Part shown: positions 24,623 to 30,274 of the stretch, piece by piece
Layout of the letters: each line of letters begins with the position of its first letter
How positions within the stretch are numbered: the stretch's first letter is position 1
Assembly (NCBI GenBank): GCA_009787485.1
Contig: WQWP01000009.1
Span: 1-30,274 of the forward strand
Origin: Lentimicrobiaceae bacterium
GTDB lineage: Bacteria; Bacteroidota; Bacteroidia; Bacteroidales; WCHB1-69
DNA length: 30,274 nt
Reading direction: 5' to 3'
The notes under the pieces: model-generated
The model's database searches: none
The model's input: only the letters and a program-made list of their open reading frames with translations
Told to the model about the DNA's origin: nothing
Program-made: the position numbers and the translations under genes

Positions 24623-24721
24623 TGATTTTGTCATAAATAATAAACAAAGTAATGTTAATATAAAATAGTGCCTTAAAATATTCCGTAAATACAAACGTTC
24701 GTCTAAGAAAACAAAGGAAAA

Positions 24722-25756
24722 ATGAAATTTTTACGCCAAAATTTTTGGATAGTCGTTGCTATTTTTACTGTATTATCCGCAATTTTTGTCGTATTTACTG
24801 TAAAAAAGAAACCGCCAAAAAACAACATCTCTGCTTCCGAATTAAAAGAAGCCAAGAAGCAAGTCAACATTCGCATATTGCGCTACGAAGAAGATCTTTT
24901 TTCTTTAGATATGAACAACTTACAAAAAGGAGTGGCCGCTTTGTCGAAGAAATATCCCTCCTTTCTTGTTGATCCGGATATTTGGCAAGAACCGCAATTT
25001 AAAGCCTATTTGCAAGATACTGTCATTATAGCGCTGCAAAAAACTGCAGAAAAAGCAGTAAAAACCAACATTCTGCTAAAAGAATTGGAAACAGCATTTG
25101 GATATTACAAAGTTTTTTACCCCAACAATATCATTCCGGAAATTATCACCATCCTTCCCGGGCTTGATGAGTTGGTGCCCACCGTGTATATTTATAACGA
25201 TATTTTATTTATAAACGTTGATATGTATTTAGGCGCAGATAATCCTTATTATAGTGCCGCAAGAATCCCTATGTATATTGCCGAGCGCTACGACCCGGTG
25301 TATTTACCTGTTGATATTTTTAAGAAAGCCATTGTGCACAAACATTTGGCAAGAGTACCGCACCATACACTTTTAGACGCCATGATTACCGAAGGGAAAA
25401 AGCTGTATTTCACAGAAATGATGCTCCCTGCTTTGCCTGAGCGCTATATTATCGGTTATTCCGAAGAAAAATACAACTGGGCAACCCAATATTTAGGTAA
25501 TGCGTGGAGCTATCTGATTGAGAAAAATGAACTTTTCGGCAAAGGCGAAACCTTAACACGTTGTTACATTGAGGAAGCGCCTTTTACCAAACCTTTCGGC
25601 AATGAGTCTCCCGGGCGCATGGGCACATTCTTAGGTTGGAAACTCATTCAAAGCTACATGGCAAATCATCCGAACATAACTTTGCCGGAACTTATGCAAG
25701 AAATTGATTATCAGAAAATATTGAGCTCCTCGAAGTTTAAGCCACAGGGGAGATGA
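24722..25756 (+). CDS. gldB: GldB-like gliding motility protein
   Basis: GldB is required for gliding and is associated with the type IX secretion machinery in Flavobacterium. The 344-residue protein has an N-terminal membrane anchor (about 9-27), then family-like segments: RILRYEEDLFSLD, KYPSFLVD, YKVFYPNNIIPEI, and the hallmark INVDMYLGADNPYY followed by IPMYIAERYDP. It also has a zincin-like helix with EGKKLYF. The characterised GldB is a lipoprotein. Here no Cys follows the hydrophobic stretch, so anchoring would be by an uncleaved helix. An AAAGGA lies just before the ATG. It diverges from ftsQ across 161 bases. The T9SS cargo genes in the window make a T9SS-related role plausible. Confidence 0.78.
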   Translation: MKFLRQNFWIVVAIFTVLSAIFVVFTVKKKPPKNNISASELKEAKKQVNIRILRYEEDLFSLDMNNLQKGVAALSKKYPSFLVDPDIWQEPQFKAYLQDTVIIALQKTAEKAVKTNILLKELETAFGYYKVFYPNNIIPEIITILPGLDELVPTVYIYNDILFINVDMYLGADNPYYSAARIPMYIAERYDPVYLPVDIFKKAIVHKHLARVPHHTLLDAMITEGKKLYFTEMMLPALPERYIIGYSEEKYNWATQYLGNAWSYLIEKNELFGKGETLTRCYIEEAPFTKPFGNESPGRMGTFLGWKLIQSYMANHPNITLPELMQEIDYQKILSSSKFKPQGR

Positions 25757-25818
25757 TTCTGCCAAAAAAATAGTTTCTTTGCAGCTATCATTAAAATAGA
25801 CCGAACAATAAAATATTT

Positions 25819-26319
25819 ATGAGAATACAAAGAATTTCTCAACCCACCGTTTCTTCCACCCCGCAAGTGGATGTTTCTTTGATTGAGAATATTATCCCCA
25901 AATACAAAGGCAAAAAAGGTGGCTTGATTACGCTGCTACAAGAAATACAAGCCGTTTATACTTATTTGCCGAAAGCGGCATTGCTGCGCGTAGAGGAAGA
26001 GTTGAATTATAATTTGAGCGAATTGTATGCCGTGGCCACCTTTTATGCGCAATTTAAACTGAAACCTTCCGGGAAATATTCCATAAAAGTTTGTAAAGGA
26101 ACTGCTTGCCATGTTCAAAATGCGAATGCTATAATGAATGCGCTATCTGAGCACCTGCATGTTAAGGATGGCGAAACTACCGAAGATGGTAAGTTTACAC
26201 TGGAAGCCGTTTCGTGTTTGGGTTGCTGCTCTTTAGCGCCGGCAATCATGATTGGGGAGGAAACCTTTGGGAAACTCACCGGCGACACTGCCGTTAAAAC
26301 CGTAATAAATTTTAATTAA
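25819..26319 (+). CDS. nuoE: NuoE-like [2Fe-2S] thioredoxin-fold subunit (complex I 24 kDa type)
   Basis: NuoE-type proteins carry a [2Fe-2S] cluster and work with the NADH-binding NuoF subunit in complex I or with electron-bifurcating hydrogenases and formate dehydrogenases. The 166-residue protein has the helical N-terminus and the four cluster cysteines C92, C97 (CKGTAC), C133 and C137 (CLGCC), the same spacing as I recall for E. coli NuoE. The peptide ELYAVATFYAQFKLKP is a strong family marker. NuoF does not follow; rpe starts 7 bases later. The partner must therefore be encoded elsewhere, and the complex it joins cannot be told from this window. Confidence 0.9.
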   Translation: MRIQRISQPTVSSTPQVDVSLIENIIPKYKGKKGGLITLLQEIQAVYTYLPKAALLRVEEELNYNLSELYAVATFYAQFKLKPSGKYSIKVCKGTACHVQNANAIMNALSEHLHVKDGETTEDGKFTLEAVSCLGCCSLAPAIMIGEETFGKLTGDTAVKTVINFN

Positions 26320-26326
26320 GCGAATT

Positions 26327-26980
26327 ATGAGCCCGATTATTGCACCCTCCTTACTCTCTGCCGATTTTGCAAATTTGGAGAAAGAAATAAAAATGATCAA
26401 CAAATCGAAAGCCGATTGGATACATTTAGATATTATGGATGGTCATTTTGTGCCCAACATTACCTTTGGCATGCCGGTGATTCGCGCCATTAAAAAAATA
26501 GCGCAAAAACCGTTGGATGTGCACTTAATGATTGAAAAACCGGAGCGCTACATCGCCGATTTTAAACGTGCCGGCGCCGATTGCCTGTCGGTGCATTGGG
26601 AAGCCTGCACCCATTTACATCGCACTATCCATCAAATTAAAGAGTTAGATATGTTGGCAGGAGTTGCCATCAACCCGCACACTCCGGTTTCTTTTTTGGA
26701 AGATATTATTAACGATGTGGATTTCGTTGTAGTCATGTCGGTGAATCCGGGATTCGGCGGACAACGTTTTATCTCCAATAGCATTAAACGCGTAAAAGAA
26801 GTAAGAAAGCTCATAGAAAAACACAAATCGGATGCGATGGTTGAAATAGACGGCGGCGTAGATTTAGAAAACGCGCCAATTTTGGTGGACGCCGGCGTAG
26901 ATATTTTAGTAGCGGGAAATACGGTTTTTGGGGCGGAAAATCCGCTGGAAACAATTAAAAAATTGAGAATTAAGAATTGA
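26327..26980 (+). CDS. rpe: Ribulose-phosphate 3-epimerase
   Basis: The enzyme interconverts D-ribulose 5-phosphate and D-xylulose 5-phosphate in the pentose phosphate pathway. The 217-residue TIM barrel has all expected marks: APSLLSADF at the start, metal ligands H33 and D35 (HLDIMDGHFVPN), H66 (DVHLMI), the loop MSVNPGFGGQ, and D175 (EIDGGV). It lies 7 bases after nuoE and is probably co-transcribed. The last codons (KKLRIKN) are made of AATTGAG-type heptads that continue past the stop into the spacer, so the native C-terminus may have been altered slightly by repeat growth. Confidence 0.97.
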   Translation: MSPIIAPSLLSADFANLEKEIKMINKSKADWIHLDIMDGHFVPNITFGMPVIRAIKKIAQKPLDVHLMIEKPERYIADFKRAGADCLSVHWEACTHLHRTIHQIKELDMLAGVAINPHTPVSFLEDIINDVDFVVVMSVNPGFGGQRFISNSIKRVKEVRKLIEKHKSDAMVEIDGGVDLENAPILVDAGVDILVAGNTVFGAENPLETIKKLRIKN

Positions 26981-27030
26981 ATATTGAACATTAAACTTTA
27001 AACATTAAACTTTAAATCTTAAACAATAAA
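26961..27030 (+). repeat. Heptad repeat tract spanning the rpe end and the spacer before the deiminase gene
   Basis: AATTGAG and AATTAAG units (26961-26974) form the rpe 3' end. After a short transition the spacer holds six in-register 7-bp units (26989-27030) beginning CATTAAA, CTTTAAA, CATTAAA, CTTTAAA. A 16-mer (27008-27023) is identical to 2781-2796. This is the same period as the arrays inside coding genes. Confidence 0.85.
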
Positions 27031-27040
27031 ACTTAATACA

Positions 27041-29458
27041 ATGAAAAGAAAACTTTTACTTTTTACACTATTTATTACAAGCACTTTAATTTCTTTCTCC
27101 CAAGCCATTTATAACGAAGATGGCATCCGCCTGTATCACACTCCTTCTCAAGAAGAGATAGAGTGGGCGAAAAGCAAAGGAATGATTGTAACTCCCATGG
27201 CTCCGATGCCGCCGCCAACAGGAGAAATCCGCCCCATTGCAGAGTTTGAGCCCGCGGAAGCTGTGCTGATTCGTTATCCCTTTGGCATTCCGATGTCGTT
27301 AATTAAAGAAATGGCAAAAGATATTAAAGTAATTACCATAGTGGCAAACACATCTCAGCAAAATACGGTATTAAACCAATATAATTCAAACGGAGTGAAT
27401 ACCGCGAATTGTCAGTTTTTAATAGCTAATACGGATACTTACTGGACAAGAGATTACGGTCCATGGTTTATGGCAATTGATGACGCCGAAGTGGCAATGT
27501 TCGATTTTACTTATAACAGACCAAGACCCAGTGATAATCAGATAAATACACAACTTACTAATTTCTTGTCGAGCGATGGGATTAAACCCATAACCAGGTA
27601 CGCTTCAACCCTTGTACTTACCGGAGGGAATTATATGAATGATGGTATTACACAGGGATTTTCTACCACACTCGTTCTTAATGAAAATTCTTCAATGTCT
27701 GAACAACAACTGAGAACCCAGTATCAAGAATATTTAGGAATTGCCCCATACCATTTTATTGCAGATCCGATTGTTCCTTACGATAATATTCAACATATTG
27801 ATTGTTGGAGTAAACTTCTTTCGCCTGATAAAGTGCTGGTTTCGCGGGTTCCCACAAATAATCCGAATTATAATAAGTTTGAAAATGCGGCAAACTACTT
27901 TGCAGGGCTAACCTCTTCTTATGGAACGCCCATGCAAGTTTTTAGAGTTGATGCGCCCGGCGCCACAAGCTCAAATCCCATAACCGCTTATACAAATTCG
28001 CTGATATTAAATAAAAAAGTTTTTGTTCCCACTACCAATGCAGCTACTAATGCTAACGATCTTGCCGCGCTACAGGTATATCAAAATGCCATGCCGGGCT
28101 ATGAAATTATCGGAGTAAATCATACCGGATGGCTTAATACCGACGCCCTCCACTGCCGCACGCACGAAATTGCAGACAGGTGTATGTTATATATCAAGCA
28201 CCAGCCACTATTCGGAGAGATTGAAAATGAGGGTTTTGTAAATTTCAGCGCTGGGCTTTATTCTTATTGCGATAACACCATTTATTCCGATTCTGTGTTT
28301 ATCTATCTTAAACACAGCGGCGGGCAATATCAAAGATATAATATGTCATATTCCGGTAACAATACATGGGAAACAACAGTTGGCGGATTGCCGAGCAGCT
28401 TAATCGAATATTACGTTTTTGCTGCTGATGAATCCGGCAGAAGAGAGTGCCATCCTTATATCGGCGCGCCGGATCCGCACAAATTCACGCTTACCGGTGT
28501 TGCGCCGGAGCTTCCTGTGCTGGCAATAGATAAAACCAGCTCTTCGGTAATTTCTGAAGGTTTTGCGGTTATTGAAGACTATATTACTATTTCCAATACC
28601 GGCACCGCGGATCTTACTTTTGAAATAACTGATATAAACTTCTCCGAAATGCTTGCCGTTACGCCGCTTAATGGTACAATTCAACCCGGTGGCTCTCAAA
28701 TTATTACATTGTCGTACAATTTTGCCGGTATTGAAAACGCACTTTATTCGGGCTATCTCAAACTTTTGAGCAATGACCCTGCAAATCAGGAAATTGAAAT
28801 TTCGCTACAGGCTATTCAAAACGTTACCACTTCCATTCCTGTTTTGAGTTTAGATAAAACAGAATCCTCTGTATCTTCCGAAGAATTAACAGTAATTGAA
28901 GATTACATCACGGTTTCCAATCTCGGTAATGCAGACCTTATTATTGAAATTACCGATATTGATTTTGATGACATGCTTACCATTACGCCGCACTCCGGAA
29001 CAATTTCCGAGGGCGAGGCGCTTACCATAACGCTGTCTTACAATTTTAACAATATTGCAAAGATTCAGGAATATTTTGGAAGTTTTAAACTGTTAAGTAA
29101 TGACCTGGAAAATCCGGAAGTTGAAATCACTTTATATGCTGCTCTTGATCTTGGAATTAATGAGGCAAATATTCCCGAAATCGTTATCTACCCAAATCCA
29201 ACAACGGGCGAATTGAGAATTGAGAATGGAGAATGGAGAATTAGGAATATTGAAATTTATGATATTTACGGTAGAAAACAAAAAACAATTCTCAATTCTC
29301 AATTAGCTTCGCTGAGCTTGCCCCTAACGGGGCTGCGGTTCTCAATTCTCAATTCAATTGACATTTCACATTTGCATTCAGGCATTTATTTCGTTAAAAT
29401 AACCACCGATTCCGGTCAGTCGGTCGTTAAGAAAATATTGAAAATCAATCCTCGTTAA
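27041..29458 (+). CDS. Secreted peptidylarginine deiminase (PPAD-like) with a T9SS sorting domain
   Basis: The enzyme should convert arginine to citrulline. The 805-residue protein has a signal peptide (about 1-21), a guanidino-modifying catalytic domain (about 60-390), an Ig-like region (about 390-487), two repeated beta modules (about 490-590 and 602-700) and a Por secretion domain (about 715-805). Catalytic residues are D138 (TYWTRDYGPW), H252 and D254 (HID), N319 and C372 (LHCRTHEI). Spacing is close to P. gingivalis PPAD (D130, H236, D238, N297, C351). R160 and R162 in YNRPRP sit where PPAD has the two arginines that bind the substrate's C-terminal carboxylate. This favours peptidyl-C-terminal arginine over free agmatine. 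The sorting domain contains the inverted 36-bp element. Its 3' end overlaps the rhomboid gene by 14 bases. Confidence 0.88.
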   Translation: MKRKLLLFTLFITSTLISFSQAIYNEDGIRLYHTPSQEEIEWAKSKGMIVTPMAPMPPPTGEIRPIAEFEPAEAVLIRYPFGIPMSLIKEMAKDIKVITIVANTSQQNTVLNQYNSNGVNTANCQFLIANTDTYWTRDYGPWFMAIDDAEVAMFDFTYNRPRPSDNQINTQLTNFLSSDGIKPITRYASTLVLTGGNYMNDGITQGFSTTLVLNENSSMSEQQLRTQYQEYLGIAPYHFIADPIVPYDNIQHIDCWSKLLSPDKVLVSRVPTNNPNYNKFENAANYFAGLTSSYGTPMQVFRVDAPGATSSNPITAYTNSLILNKKVFVPTTNAATNANDLAALQVYQNAMPGYEIIGVNHTGWLNTDALHCRTHEIADRCMLYIKHQPLFGEIENEGFVNFSAGLYSYCDNTIYSDSVFIYLKHSGGQYQRYNMSYSGNNTWETTVGGLPSSLIEYYVFAADESGRRECHPYIGAPDPHKFTLTGVAPELPVLAIDKTSSSVISEGFAVIEDYITISNTGTADLTFEITDINFSEMLAVTPLNGTIQPGGSQIITLSYNFAGIENALYSGYLKLLSNDPANQEIEISLQAIQNVTTSIPVLSLDKTESSVSSEELTVIEDYITVSNLGNADLIIEITDIDFDDMLTITPHSGTISEGEALTITLSYNFNNIAKIQEYFGSFKLLSNDLENPEVEITLYAALDLGINEANIPEIVIYPNPTTGELRIENGEWRIRNIEIYDIYGRKQKTILNSQLASLSLPLTGLRFSILNSIDISHLHSGIYFVKITTDSGQSVVKKILKINPR
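29211..29245 (+). repeat. Five in-register heptads in the deiminase sorting domain
   Basis: Two AATTGAG, two AATGGAG and one AATTAGG units follow without interruption and encode the stretch LRIENGEWRIRN. The array lies immediately after the YPNP strand, the same place as the AATTACG/AATTAGG array in the T9SS protein at 1517-2758. Confidence 0.9.
29287..29359 (-). repeat. Heptad array with embedded 36-bp core element, copy 2 (inverted)
   Basis: Read on the minus strand, AATTGAG units run into the 36-bp core (29305-29340), which is identical to 2545-2580, and then AATTGAG units resume. The core-heptad junctions match copy 1 exactly (G before the core, AATT after). It is translated in frame as part of LASLSLPLTGLRF, in the opposite sense to copy 1. 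Confidence 0.92.
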
Positions 29459-30122
29459 GCTCAGTTTCCACGTTGTTAAGCTGAGGTTCCACCTCAGCTT
29501 CTTCCTCCTCTTCCTCCTCAAAATAAACCTTCTTCACCGGTCCTTCATTCCTGTAAAAAAAGGCCAGTACAATTCCGGTAATAGCGCCGGCTAAATGTCC
29601 TTCCCAAGAAATATGTTTATCGGGAAACAACTGCGGAAAAAAGCCCCATACAATGCTGCCATACAAGAAGATGATGACAAGCGAATAGGCCATTAATTTG
29701 GGCTCTTGTTTTAAAATAGAAATGGTTACTAAAAAAAACGCCAGCGCATATACAATACCGCTTGCGCCGATATGAACGCCTTCAGTGCCGATAACCCATG
29801 TTAAAATTCCTGATACAAAATAGGTCATCAGTAAAATTAATGTAGCTTTTTTTGGGAAAAAATTAAAAATGGAAAAGAGCAATACCAATAGAGGTACGGA
29901 GTTTGAAAACAAATGTGAAATATCGCCGTGCAAAAAGGGCATCGTGAAAATACCGAATAACCCTTTTATATTTCTGGGCATCAATCCGTAGTCTTTCCAA
30001 TGCAAGCCGAAAGTATCGTTGATGAGGAAGAGCACCCATAAGATCGCGACGATGATGAAGGATTTTAAGATGGAGTGGAAGAAAAGTTCTTTTTCAGAGT
30101 CAGTTTCTTGATGTGTTTGCAT
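29445..30122 (-). CDS. Rhomboid-family intramembrane serine protease
   Basis: Rhomboids cleave membrane helices within the bilayer. The 225-residue protein has six predicted membrane segments and the family marks GLMPR (46-50), HGDISHLFSN (H70, N74), the catalytic Ser121 in GASG and His176 in SWEGHLAG. These form the Ser-His dyad. After the last helix comes a very acidic tail with a run of glutamates, then VEPQLNN-VETELNE, a seven-residue duplication encoded by two 18-base copies 21 bases apart. A perfect hairpin (29478-29500) is part of this tail. The gene overlaps the deiminase 3' end by 14 bases. Substrates are unknown. The tail could be largely repeat-derived. Confidence 0.92.
   Translation of the reverse strand: MQTHQETDSEKELFFHSILKSFIIVAILWVLFLINDTFGLHWKDYGLMPRNIKGLFGIFTMPFLHGDISHLFSNSVPLLVLLFSIFNFFPKKATLILLMTYFVSGILTWVIGTEGVHIGASGIVYALAFFLVTISILKQEPKLMAYSLVIIFLYGSIVWGFFPQLFPDKHISWEGHLAGAITGIVLAFFYRNEGPVKKVYFEEEEEEEAEVEPQLNNVETELNED
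29454..29500. repeat. 21-bp tandem duplication and hairpin in the rhomboid 3' end
   Basis: Plus-strand segments 29454-29471 and 29475-29492 match at 16 of 18 positions with a 21-base period. The second copy is part of a perfect hairpin with arms AAGCTGAGGT and ACCTCAGCTT around TCC (29478-29500). It begins 20 bases past the deiminase stop, so it might also help end that transcript, although no T run follows. Confidence 0.8.
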
Positions 30123-30136
30123 TGAAAATATTTTGG

Positions 30137-30144
30137 CAAAAATA
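30137..30144 (-). promoter_or_regulatory. Candidate -7 box for the rhomboid gene
   Basis: On the minus strand this reads TATTTTTG, an exact TAnnTTTG match and the same as the ftsQ box, 14 bases upstream of the ATG. No clear -33 TTG is seen. The rest of 30123-30274 is A/T-rich with no recognisable gene. Confidence 0.4.
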
Positions 30145-30274
30145 TATAATAAAAATCACTATTGTCCGATTAAAATCTAATTTTAGTTTTTTGCCATTGT
30201 GATTCAATTGCTTACATTCAAAAATTAGCATTTTTAAAAAGTAACCTCCCTCATTTTTAACCATCAAAAATTGA

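Noticed and set aside
27041..29458. Annotation as agmatine deiminase
   Set aside because: Signal peptide, T9SS tail, Ig-like region and the paired arginines R160/R162 fit a peptidyl deiminase better than a cytoplasmic agmatine enzyme.
1..30274. tRNA, rRNA, insertion sequence, prophage or integron features
   Set aside because: No conserved RNA gene sequence, transposase, integrase or terminal inverted repeats of an insertion sequence were seen.

Overview
The window comes from a member of the Bacteroidota (Cytophaga-Flavobacterium-Bacteroides group). Four things point there. Three secreted proteins end in a Por secretion (T9SS) sorting domain. A GldB-like gliding-motility protein is present. 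The families DUF4249 and DUF4296 are typical of this phylum. Several genes are preceded by the phylum's -7 promoter box (TAnnTTTG or TAnnTTCG). I cannot resolve the order or genus.

Layout. 1-4170: tail of an unidentified gene, a translationally coupled DUF4296 lipoprotein and LpxL-type acyltransferase (- strand), a secreted T9SS protein and a DUF4249 lipoprotein (+), then dut (-), whose 3' end overlaps the DUF4249 gene. 4293-6908: ftsK. 6948-10494: an M16 peptidase-rlmB operon (-). 10672-13068: lon. 13086-18674: a giant alpha-2-macroglobulin lipoprotein (-). 18773-20896: a secreted M28 peptidase with a T9SS tail. 20906-24560: ftsQ-ftsA-ftsZ (-), with its own promoter and no mur gene directly upstream. 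24722-26980: gldB-like, nuoE-like and rpe (+). 27041-29458: a secreted peptidylarginine deiminase. 29445-30122: a rhomboid protease (-). No tRNA, rRNA, CRISPR array, transposase or phage gene is visible, and no gap between genes exceeds 300 bases.

Functional themes are cell division (FtsK, FtsQ, FtsA, FtsZ), proteolysis and envelope protein handling (Lon, M16, M28, A2M, rhomboid), and type IX secretion or gliding (GldB and three T9SS cargo proteins).

The most unusual signal is a population of small palindromic and tandem elements lying inside protein-coding genes and translated in frame. A 54-bp two-hairpin element occurs in the acyltransferase and in ftsK; its only four differences form two covarying base pairs. 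A 36-bp core flanked by 7-bp tandem repeats occurs, identical but inverted, in two T9SS sorting domains. Other hairpins and 7-bp or 21-bp arrays sit in the FtsK linker, the FtsA linker, the A2M C-terminus, the rhomboid tail and gene spacers. Insertions fall in linkers and termini, apparently sparing folded domains. A second notable gene is the deiminase, which keeps the catalytic residues and the paired substrate-binding arginines I recall from Porphyromonas gingivalis PPAD.
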